Positions 38,287 to 49,500 of a stretch of DNA of 64,000 nucleotides are shown here, one piece after another (position 1 is the first letter of the stretch; each line of letters starts with the position of its first letter). This DNA comes from Tanytarsus gracilentus (taxonomy: Eukaryota; Arthropoda; Insecta; Diptera; Chironomidae), in NCBI GenBank assembly GCA_038502055.1, contig JAXRKN010000044.1, positions 1,398,001 to 1,462,000 of the forward strand. The letters run 5' to 3'. Below the pieces are notes generated by a model that saw nothing but the letters and a program-made list of their open reading frames with translations, was not told the DNA's origin and ran no database searches. Made by a program: the position numbers and the translations under genes.

Positions 38287-41207
38287 ATCTTTTATCTTTG
38301 GTAGATTCTCACAATTTAATGCTCAATAGGGCTGACTTAAATTTTTTGAAAGCTTTTGACGACTTTTGATGCTGAAGAGAATTCATGTGAGGACTATTAC
38401 AAAATTTTGAACCAGAAAAATTTTTACAACCCAGTTAGAAAATTGAGGAGTAAAAATTTCAACTTAACGTCTGAATAAAATTTAAAAAATGTGTCTTTGC
38501 TATTTTTTAACCAAGACACATTTTTCATAACCTGAAAATTTATTGTTTCTCTTTGGGTTTGCAATTTAACTCTTCTCTTTGAATGCTTCAAAGGAGGAAT
38601 TCGAGAATATGATGATCCTCACGAAAGAATGAAATTGAGAACAAAAATACACCATCAATTTTCAAAATAATGCTCAACAGCATCTTGTACCTGCCGCCAT
38701 TATCATCATCGTCTTTTGTTATGGCATCAAATTACAACTTTTTTCTCCTTTTTAAGAGTAGATATGAGCTGAAAACAGCAGCGTGTCGTTTAAAAAGCAC
38801 TGTCGAAATCCTCTGGCACATATTTTGTAAATTGCTAACCGCTTTGGCTATGATAAATTTACGTCAATTTATATTTCTCCTACTTTTTTTGTTGTTCTCT
38901 CCCGCGCACATTCACAATAAATAAGGATGCGGTGCCTATACATGTACTTTTCTCCCTTTGAGCTATATGCGAGCTAAAGCGGTGCGGAAAAAAATTACCA
39001 GAATAATTTCTGCGCTAAAGAGAAGAGAAAAAAATATATATGGGGACAAGCGAGAGAGATTTCAATGAAATATGGATTGCGATAATTATTTTTCACGCGA
39101 GAGATCAGCGTGGTGGTGGCGGTGAATTTATTACGGAGGCACGAGAGCGAAGCACTTTTAAAAATATTTGTAAGAAGAAGAAAAGTTGATAAGAGGAAAG
39201 TCGTTTAGTGAGAAAATGACAGTTATAAAAAAGTTTGAAGGAATTTTGAGGTGGAACGGTTTAGGCAAAAAATGGCCGAAAATTAATTAAATTTTTTTGT
39301 GGAATTTTATAAATTTATAATCGAAATTCTAAATATTTTTTTGTCAATTTTTACCCAAAAATCATCCCATTTAAACTAAATTTAACAAGCATCAAAAAAC
39401 AAATGCTTCGCAATTAATTTCCTTTCTTATTAAGTTCATTTTTCCTGCCTAATCTCGCATTTTCACTTTGGACTTACTTTTTTAATTTAAATAATTTATT
39501 CTCGCCACAAGGTGCGCTTTAATATAAAAATAAATTTGACAATTTTTGTTTGCAGAGTAAACATACGCGAATGATAAAAATCTTGTCACATTGTGATTAC
39601 CTTTAGGGTTGAATGTCAATGAGCACACGAAAGGAAAGCGAGTTCATTATACGCTCAAGAAATGAAATGTGGAAAAGACACAAAAAGAGAGCGACGTTTA
39701 CTGCGGATTATCATAATACAGAGCATCGAACGACATCTTAGTAACAGCCGCATGTTGCCAAATCACAGCGAGATGCCTTTTTGAGGGAACAGCTCACGCA
39801 TGCTGTGCGAGAGTGTGTGTGCACAAAAATAGCCCCTCGAGATGAGAATACACACAGAAAATCGACTTGCGGTTGTCGTTTCGAAATTTCTGAGAGCGAA
39901 TTATTTATGGTGAAATATATTAAAGTCATGGTTATGTGACGCTCGGTCATAATGAGAATGACAATCAATAAACAAGGGGTTAGGACAGTATAGTATTATC
40001 ACGTTTGATTCACTCCACAAATTAATTCAACCAAAATTTCTAAAACAATGAAATCTTTTTTTGATGATGACATTTTTCATTTATTATGAGGTCAATGCTG
40101 CAGTCTCATGGTGTTTTTGATGTTTATTTACAGCAAATAAGATAAAATTTGATATTTTTTCATTGCGGCTGAAATTTTTATGCAGTGCAAACAACTTGAT
40201 AAAAAATTATTTAGGAAAAGCTTTTAACCCTGTAGAAGAAATCTCAAAGAAAAACTTTGTTGCTTGTCATTGTGTTGCTTTTTCATATTATTGAAGGAAA
40301 AGTTATGCAAGCAACAAAGTTTGTAATTAAATTTTCTTTCACACAGCGTTTTGTGCTCGATTACAAGCTCTTTAATTGAATCTGCCAATACAAAGTTTCT
40401 TAGCGTTGTCGATCGAAAGAATTAAATTAAAAAAATGAAACTTTGTGTTATTTTTTTAAAAAATAGTTCTAGAAAATCTGTGAACTCTGAACGTGATGAA
40501 AAATAAATTAATTTAATGAATAAGGAACGGAACTAGTGGAAAACTTAAATTCAAATTTTAATTTAAAAGTTAAAGAACTTTTGTCCTGCCCCTGATTAAA
40601 AAAATTTTAAACTGCAAATTTGGAGTTGTAAGAAAATTTTAATAAAGTTAAATCATGAACCAAATCTTCTTGGATTTCCTGGAGGAGGAAAATTAAATTC
40701 TAAGTGCACTCCAGTTATCCAACCCCTGGATTAAAACCCAACAAGAAAAAATCTCCTCATGCCTCTCAACCATGACTTCGAATTAACGTCAACTAACTTT
40801 CCTCCCTCGATCATGAAATTAAATTATTTATTTTTCCTCCACAGCTTTTATTTTGCGTTGATAAGAAAAGAACTTAATTATTTTCAACACAATTCCATTC
40901 AAAGTGAACACCAGGTCTGCATGCTACGCATTCCCATTGTGCTTTGAATCTCGAGAGGGTCGAAAGTTTATTGACTTTCCGCATTGTGTGTCAGCGTGTT
41001 TTTGACCTTTTCTTTGTTGATTATCTTCCATAATGTTGCCACTTGAATGTTGAATTAAGAGCAAGTGATACAGTCGATGCATGAAAGGCGGTTTATTGTG
41101 TGTTGAGGCGAATTTTTATGAATTTTACTCAAAATCCTAAACAAACAGAAGCGATTGTATTCAGTTCGGTTGTAAAATTGCAAAAAAATCATTTCCGAGA
41201 AATTAAA
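38287..41207. other. AT-rich non-coding stretch, nothing recognised
   Basis: Short unrelated open frames only (up to 84 codons). No repeat structure, RNA gene or splice-supported exon was found. Confidence 0.5.
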
Positions 41208-41237
41208 ATAGATAGATAGATAGATAGATAGATAGAT
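41208..41237. repeat. (GATA)n microsatellite
   Basis: About seven GATA units run into the inverted-repeat sequence GATGACAAAGAGGTAGCAC. The partner copy at 43245-43269 has only two units, so the tract probably expanded from the TAGATAGATG present in the element end. Confidence 0.9.
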
Positions 41238-41253
41238 GACAAAGAGGTAGCAC
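41229..41253 (+). repeat. 25-bp inverted repeat, left copy (possible element terminus)
   Basis: TAGATAGATGACAAAGAGGT continues to AGCAC and is matched perfectly, in inverse orientation, at 43245-43269, about 2 kb away. It could be a terminal inverted repeat of a 2,041-bp element, or two separate element ends. Target duplications are masked by the GATA tract. Confidence 0.6.
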
Positions 41254-41700
41254 GCTGGAGTTACCAGGAGGACGCGCCCGTTTTAATTTCCTTTTCCATA
41301 GCTCGAAAGCTTAGGCTAAGGATAAAAACGTAATCATGCAGAACTCTTAAGATTTATCTTAAGAATAGAGTATAAATACCCCTTTTTTCCCCCTCAACAG
41401 CAGGCGTCCCCGGGGAATCGCCCACCTGGGAGCTGCAAATCATATTTTGAGATAAGACGTGAATGACGTCGAACAGCCCCTCTTCGAGTTATAAATAAAA
41501 CGTATGGAGTCCGGCAATGAGAACATAGTCGGCGTTTTCCATAACGGAAATAATAGAGCTGTGCACAGTCTTGTAGTCGCTCATTGAGTGTTTCCAACTA
41601 AGCACAGCCTCAACTGAATCTTACGATTGCAGTTGGAAAAATAAATAAATCAAAGGTGGTTTCGACGGCATTGTATAAAAGTTACCGCCACTTCAACCTT
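41254..41700 (+). other. GC-richer segment with promoter-like and polyadenylation-like motifs, unclassified
   Basis: This stretch is less AT-rich than its flanks. It contains a TATA-box-like GAGTATAAATACCCC (about 41369), a C-rich downstream part, TTATAAATAAAACG and AATAAATAAATC. That combination resembles a long terminal repeat, but I could not find paired TG...CA ends with a 4-6-bp duplication, and no LTR-element protein is nearby. It may be a solo LTR remnant or the interior of the element suggested by the 25-bp inverted repeats. Confidence 0.3.
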
Positions 41701-43244
41701 CCTCAGCCCTAACAAGCTTTGGAACTGCCAAATAAAAAAAAACCTAAAAAATAAAATTTTATAATCTTTTCTCAACCTTCCTCCATATCTAGTATTGATG
41801 GATTCAGTTAACTTCCAAAAAAAAAATCATTTGAATAAAAAAAAAAGGTGGTGTTATGATTTATTGAAAATGACAGAATATATTTTTCAGATCCAAGGTG
41901 CATTCCAGACCTTGTTCAGATCTGAATATTTTTTTTAATGACAAAATTTTCTCAACATAATTTTATTCAACCAGGAAAATCTCAATTTAAGCTTTTCCAA
42001 AATTTTGTTTGTCCTGAAAAACTTTTTCAAGACTGTAAATTGAGTGTTGAGTCGAATGAGTTTGCTTTCTCAATTTTGTTTTCTTTGGAATAACAACAGT
42101 TGTCAGCAGTGCTCTCAGCTTCGAGTGCTTTCAAGTTCATGCGGTTTGAAGCTCTCAAATTGAACTTGAAGATGAAATAGAAAAGGAAAATGTTTTGTTT
42201 TGGTGGGTTTGAAATGAAAAAAGGTTTTACGTCAAAGGGATTGTGCGCAAGTTGAGGCTCTTCAGATTTTTGTGATAGTAAAAGCTTAATTTTTTGACTT
42301 TGAAAAATTCTCAATTTTTTTCCCACCCATAAAATTGAGCCTTCTAAAATGTGGGTTGCAATAAACTCCAAAAGCCTTCATAAATTCAATTTTATTAACG
42401 TTAAATAAATCCAAAAATGTAAGCGACGAGCTTGTTTATTCAATAATTTAAAAATTCGTCGTTGCTGACAATTAAATGAAAAATTTGTCGAAGCCATGAT
42501 GACGGAAGTATTTACCTTCCACTAATTTCTACCAAAAATGTTCGTTCGATATAAACGGCGAAGCGCAGAGTTTATTAATTATGCATACGCTTTTAACTCA
42601 TTTTCTCGTGTCAACAAAAAACGATGAAGAAAAAATTTTCACACGCACTTTATGGAAAATGTTGTCGAAAATTTTTAATGTGTTTGAAAACAAGATTGTG
42701 ATACAATTAAAAAGTTCTTTCCCTTCTATTCGAGCTTCTAACAACCAGAAAACATGTCACAGAGCATGTTTGTACAATTAAAAATTCTTCTTCGGCATTA
42801 AAAGCTTCATTCGAGTGTAGAAAATTAATTTCGATGTTATTTTAATGTCAATTTCGTGTTTTCAGATAATTTTTCGCTCGTGTGTTATTTTTCAATTTGC
42901 AAGTCTTCTTCCTGATACACCATACACTTCCAGCCGTCGCGTCGCGATCTGTCGCTAAATGTTCAATGTCATCTCGTGCATACAGAGAGGGTGCTATGTA
43001 ATACTATCACAAGTTACGTCGAAAGCTATCGAACTTGAAATCAATAATTTTAATTAAAAACAAATAAAATTCATTTTTACTTCTTATGAAATAGACGTTG
43101 ATGTAACAGCTTGAATCAATGGAAGTGAAAAAAGTGTGAAATAGACAAGTGAGAAATTTTGTTACGAATAAACTAGTTGACTTAAAATCTAAATCGTCCA
43201 AATTAACATTCAGATTTAAGACCCACTTGATCATTAAAATGTGA

Positions 43245-43269
43245 GTGCTACCTCTTTGTCATCTATCTA
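43245..43269 (-). repeat. 25-bp inverted repeat, right copy
   Basis: GTGCTACCTCTTTGTCATCT continues to ATCTA, the perfect inverse complement of 41229-41253. The interior sequences adjoining the two copies do not match each other, so the inverted repeat is limited to about 25 bp. Confidence 0.6.
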
Positions 43270-45670
43270 ATCCAAAATTCTATTTATTCTCAAAAATTAA
43301 AAAATTACTCCAAAAAAATTCAAGTTTACAAATTTTAACTTTTTACATGCCGCAAATAAAAGCAAACAGCTGTCGGAAATTTTTTTCTCTGTTCAAAACT
43401 ATTTTTTGTATTCTCATCGTAAACTTCCACTTAGCTATAAATAATTCATTCACAAGCTTAAAGTGCAATGCCGCTGTCACTCCATATTGCGGTCAAATTT
43501 GTTGTGTGTTTTATTTTTGTGCTTTAAAACAAAAAAAAACAGTGAATGGCTGATAAATTAACTTCTAACTAGTAAAAATTGCTACATAAATTTTACTTTA
43601 GTTCCTTTGTGTTTGCTTGCCGGCTTCGCAATGAACGCTTTATATTTTTTCTTTAATTAATTAATTCATTACTCAACGAAAAAAAAACACAGTGGAGTAG
43701 ACGCTAAAAGCCACCTTCAGAGTGTCATTCAATAACTATTTTCGGCACAATTGATAACGAAAAGTTTTAAATATTTTTTTTTAACGAGAATGTCAACACG
43801 TGGGCGGCAATGAACTTGAGCGAAAAAAATTGTTTTGTATGCCAAGTTTGCCAAAAGAAAAGTTTTATAGAATTTGACATTTAGGAAAATTCTGAGTAAG
43901 CTTTCAGAATGCTTGAAGCAAAAAGATGAATTTTCAAACACATTTTTATGCGGAAAAAATCTCACATGAGGATAAATAAAGACATCACCGGCATACTTTC
44001 ATAAATGGGCAATGGAAGAAATCCTTGTGGCACAAATTTTTTTAAAAAATTTGAAATTCTATTAAAAAATTTTAACAATGTTGCCGGAAATAATTTTCAA
44101 TGGAATTCCAAATTTATGTTAACAAGGTTGAAAAATTTAAATAACTTTAAAAATAAATTTTGATTTTTTATCAAATTAATTTTTTTAGCGTAAAAATGTT
44201 TTCTCATTTATTTTCATAAGAAAAATTCTTTAACATTATCACAAAAATTTACACAGCAAGCTGAATTTTTAATATTTATCAAGAAATTTTTTATTATTAA
44301 ATTGCATTACAGAGATTTTCTCCATTAGTCATATCTTTAAATTCAGCAATTGAATTTAGCGTTAATAAAGTGGATAAAATTGCTCAATTACGCATCAAAA
44401 GTAAACGTTAAATTATTTAAGGGATTAATTTTTTACTGAATCACCCGCATTTAAAATTTAACCATTAAACGCTTAATCTTAATGACGACGCTACTGACGA
44501 TTTACATAACTTTGCCCTTTTCCACTATAAATTCAATTCAAAGAACCTTTCCCTGGTGGCAGGAATTTGAAAAAAATTGCCCGAAGTTCCAATTAATTTG
44601 AGGACAAATAAAATTAATTCTTTTCAACAAATTCTAAGTTTTGACAAAACTTTGCCGCAAGGGTTATTGAACTGGTGGGCCGTGTATCGAAAAGTATAAA
44701 TCAAAGCTTTAGTGTTGGTGCCAAAATTAGAAATTTTAATTAAGCTCTCGCGTCAGTGCCCAAACTCGGCACCACCGTCAGTTCATTAAAGCACATTCAA
44801 GTCAGCTGTTCCCACAACAAAAAATACCCAACTTTACAAATAAATTTTTATTTTCGCACATGCCAGATTTATCGTGTATGACACTAAGTGCATAAATCGT
44901 CACAACGCTGTGACAGAATAGAAAAAAAATATATCACTTTAGTTTACAAGTCATTCGCATAGTAATCAGCTGCTTAATTACAAACGCTTTAAATGATTAT
45001 TTTTTGTAGTGTGAAAAAATTAAATAAAATGAAAATTTCTCGGTGACTTTTGACTTAGATTGTCGTGGGAGGTTGTTGAGGTGAGTGCGACTAATTTGTG
45101 GTGAAGTGCAAGTGGAAAAGTGAATTAAAAAAATTTATTAAATTTCTGGAAATTTAACGTTCAAAAAATGTGCAAATTATTTTTAAAAAATTTTAATGCT
45201 TTAAAAAATCAAATTGAAACTTCAAAAATCATTCATGAACTCACATAAGTTTTTTATTGTTAACCCAGATGGACAGTAATAATAGGTTCACTATAGACCA
45301 CAAACATTTGCCATGAAGAAAATTCTGTTTACAATTTTTCGTCCTTTCAACGAATAACAAGAATTTAATTGAAAGTGAAAGTTGGAATAACAAGAGAGAA
45401 CTTTATCATAGCTATGAAAAAGAAACGTGTCACTCGTGATGCTGTTGATATTGACAATGACGACATTATGCTCTGTTTGTAGTTCATGAGAGTGAAATAA
45501 AAATATTATGCAATCGTGCTAGTGGAAAAGTAAAAACGTGCATTCGTCTCATTTGTTTACTTAATATGGAAAATAAAATATCGAACTTAGCCTTGGCACG
45601 TGATGAATCTTGTTGAATGTTTGTCTTAGAGGAAAAATAGGAAAATTCAAGGGTTGGAAAATTATTTTTG
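43270..45670. other. AT-rich non-coding stretch, nothing recognised
   Basis: Only short overlapping open frames (up to 102 codons) with no family resemblance. It may include distal regulatory DNA of the hyaluronidase gene, which cannot be shown by eye. Confidence 0.5.
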
Positions 45671-45674
45671 TGAA

Positions 45675-45935
45675 AAAAATTCCTGGATTTGAAAATTCAA
45701 CACTGATTTTTAAATTTTTATAATTTTTTAACAAAATAATAAAAAATCTAACTATTTTCTTGAAAGCATAAAGTTTTGAATACAAAAATGAGGAAAATTC
45801 TAAATATTCCAAAAAATCCTGGATTTGAAAATTCAGCAGATTTTTAAATTTTTTTTGACTTAAACTATTAAAATTTTTAATTATTTTCTTGAAAGCATAA
45901 AATTTTTAGTAACAAAAATTAAAAAAATTTCCAAA
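45675..45935. repeat. Two-copy tandem duplication, about 130-136 bp per unit
   Basis: TCCTGGATTTGAAAATTCA begins at 45681 and again at 45817, and TATTTTCTTGAAAGCATAAA recurs about 129 bp apart. The two units differ by small indels and substitutions. Confidence 0.75.
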
Positions 45936-46439
45936 CATAAATTTTCTATAAAATAATTTTCATCAAATTCTAATTAAATTTTTTCTCTTCTGAATTATAA
46001 AGTCCCAAAAAAGTTAATTTCCAATTTTCTCTCGTTTTCGAGTGAAAATATTTCATGTGAATTAGTAACGAAGACGGGAAAAAATTAATGTGAATTGAGT
46101 TCATAACGCTGAAGAAAGCACAAACTTGATTTCCACTAAACATCTTGCGAAAAAAAAGGAAACGTGGAAGCTTAAAATACCATTTTCACTTGACATTCAA
46201 CTTTGTGCCCGCTTTTCTTTTCATTTTTCCATTCAATTCCCCCTTGACATGAATAAAGTTTTATTCTGTGTGTGAACGAAAGAAAAGGAAAAATATTTCC
46301 AAAGTGCCGACATAGGAGGAAGAAGAAGAAGACCCGAAAAGAGGAAACTTGTCGTACAATCCCAGATGCGCTTAAGAAATTCTTTCGCTCTCTTTTTTCA
46401 CATAATTTGTTCCCTTTATGAGATACTTTATTTGTTCTT

Positions 46440-46573
46440 TTTCCTTTACAGTTCTAGTTATACCACAGAGAGGCTCGCAGTCGTTCACACACACACACAT
46501 CGAGTGAGAAAACTTTTTTGATCATCTAAATTGAACTTGGAGCGTGAAGAGCTGAAAGGCAGACGAAAGAACA
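46440..46573 (+). promoter_or_regulatory. Probable promoter/5' UTR of the hyaluronidase gene
   Basis: The 130 bp before the ATG are less AT-rich than the surroundings and include a short (CA)n run at about 46489-46499. The start context is AACAATGAG, acceptable for insects. No clear TATA box lies at the usual distance; a GCAGTCGTTC near 46476 could be an initiator but this is a guess. Confidence 0.3.
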
Positions 46574-49500
46574 ATGAGGATAAGTTTAATTGGAACTTCT
46601 TTATTGCTTTCGGTGCTGACTAAATTGACCGGAGTTAGGTGAGAACATTTTTACACGCCTTTTAGTTGAAAAATTAAACTTGGATGAAACTTTTTTACTC
46701 ATTAAACCTTTTTTTCGCAGTACATTCGAAGTCTTTTGGAACATTCCGTCGTTCATGTGCAACAAGCATAACATTCCTTTCAACAATGCCGTCACTCCAT
46801 ACGGAATTCGACAAAATGATGGCGATTCATTTCAGTGAGTAGAAATATTAAATTTGTTGAAGCTTTTGAAGTTTGGGAATAAAATTTTAAAAAATCTTGC
46901 AAAAATTCCAAAACCATAAAATTTCTATTAAATGACGCAAAATTTATCAATCACCGCAAATTGTCAGCTTTAAATTGCTCGCATCATATTTCACATCGTC
47001 GAGAGTTAAAAAATAAATAAATATTCGCACGCTGCAGTGCATGATCGCGATTAACCTTAATTGATTTTTAATTGACATTGATATGTGAAATCAATATAGA
47101 ATGAAAGTATCGATTACATCGACAGACGATCGCACGTCGGTGTGAAATAAAATTATTTATCTCTCGACCGTAAACTTGAATGTGAAAAATCATAAAACAA
47201 AAAAGTGTTTGAGGGTCGTCGCTTATCTTCGTATGAATGTGAGGGAAAAGGTTTCAATGGCATGCAGTGCAGCGAAAGTTTTTACGAGATTTTTTTGTGG
47301 TTTTATAAATCTCCACATTTTTGTGATCACAAAAGGATGGAAGATAAAAAAATTGTATTGATTACCCTCATCATAGTCCAACAATTTATTCCATTATTCT
47401 TTTCAAATAAATTTTGATCCTTCCGAAGCTTTTTATCTATAAAAATTTGGGACGAGAGATTTATGGCGGAAAAACTTTTTTAATGAGTTGCAAAAAAGTT
47501 TAACATACATTTTGAAATTAAATTATGTTTGAATACAAAATTTAGAACAACTCAATTGCATAAAACTCGTCATTTAATTCCATGAACATATTTTTCATTC
47601 TATATAAATTTTTTAGTCAATCTTTTTATGATTTATTTTACCATACTTCAAATTCAATTCTTTCATTTCAAACATCTTTAAAATTTTATTTTTTCGCTAT
47701 CAAAATCTCACTATATCCACAAAAAAATTCAATTTACATCGAATGTAGCGACTCGAAATAAAAAACTCACGATTTTTTTCCCATTTCAAGTCAATCTAAA
47801 ACTTTTTACGAATCTCTTCATTATCGCTTCAAATTTATCTCTCAAATGTGAAGTGAAAAATCGTTTAATTTTTATCAGCATCACATGGAATGAAAAAGCA
47901 CTTTCTTTGAAAAAAATTCAGTCAATAGTTTAAAGAAAACTTTTTAGTGCGAGATAAAACTCGCTAAGGAAAACTAGTTCAATTCTGGAATCTCACGTAG
48001 TTGATGATTTTACAGTCATGATTATGCTCGTGTTAAGCAGTTACAGCTGCATTGAAAGCAGAAAAAAGAGAATAAAATTTCATTTGACGAAACTTTGTTG
48101 CGCAACAAAATAAAGACGAATAAAGACCTGATTTTCATTTAAAATTTTACGCTCGCTGAAATCGAATTTTGTTTTAACTTTTTTGCTTTTTTAAACTTTA
48201 GCGCAATTTGCAAAATTTATGATGTGAATTTAAGATGAGAAAAAAGTTTAATTTGATTCTTCGTTAATGAAAATTCCTGACTATGAAAAAACCGTTAAAT
48301 TTAAATTTGAATTTTTAAAAATCAAATCTAAGTTAGAAAGGAAAATTTCATAAAAAGTTACCAAAAGACATAAAATTAAATCACAAACCTTGAAATTTTT
48401 AAAATACTTAATCCAGAATTTCACCAGTGTCCCACCCCCTTTAAATTATTTGTTTACACTGCAAAATTATCGCTCACTGCTCACGCATTCATTAAACACG
48501 AAAGAATTTTTTTAATTAAAACTCTTGATCTGAAGTCGATCTAAAAGTCATAAATTTCTCGCGGAAATTTCTTGCGGAGGGGAGGGAAAATTTTAATTGG
48601 CAGCTTTTTGCGTCTCACCACCGGAAATTAATGTTTGTAAGATTTTTCAAGAGAGTGAAAGGAAAATTTCCATTAGGCAACACATGCTGAATTTTAATTA
48701 CGACCTACATTCTTCTCCCCTCCTAATCAGCAGCAGGAGAAACGTGAGATTAAATGGAGAAATGTCTGGCCATAAATTACTTTCATTCTCTCGCCTTTAT
48801 TGATTAAAATTGAATTTCATAGTCTTTCGAATTAAAAATTAATTATTCGAGAAAATTGTTGACATTGAATAATCTTCGAGTTGATGACTCACACCTTGAA
48901 CAACTTTTTCCCACACCCCCCAAAAAAAAAATCATTCACCAAATGTGCACATTTGTTTTTTTCCCTTCATTCTCATTTACTTAGTTAATTAGTGCTCTCA
49001 ACTCTTACGTGCCTCTTCCCATTTACTTTATGTGTTGCTGAACAATAGCTTAATAAGCAAAACTTTTTAATTCTCGAATAGAACTTTTTCTTCTTTTCTT
49101 CCTATCGGATAATGATGATGAAGAAAAAGAAAGTAAAAGTTACAAAAATTTAGTTTTTGCTAGGAAGAGTAAATAATTAATACTCGATCATTTTGAGAGG
49201 TGGGAATGAAATAAGCTGATGATAATTGGCAGAATCGTGAGATTGATTTTTGATGAAGCTTTGACGATTAATAATTTGAGAACAAAGCAAGGAACAAAGA
49301 ATAAATTTAAGATTGTTTGAAAAATATTCAAAAAGGGTGAGGAACTTGGACTTAAATATTTAAAGTCTTAAACTAGATAAATTATTATTGGTATTGGTAA
49401 ACTAGCGCAGCTTCCGTCCTTCCCGAGCTTTAAAACCATATAAATTATTATTATGTTTATTAAAATAACTTTTAGGGTGGCGCTTGTTTTTCGGGTGTTT

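Noticed and set aside
41254..41700. Solo LTR of a retrovirus-like element
   Set aside because: TATA and AATAAA motifs are present, but I could not define TG...CA ends with a short target duplication, so it is kept only as an unclassified segment.
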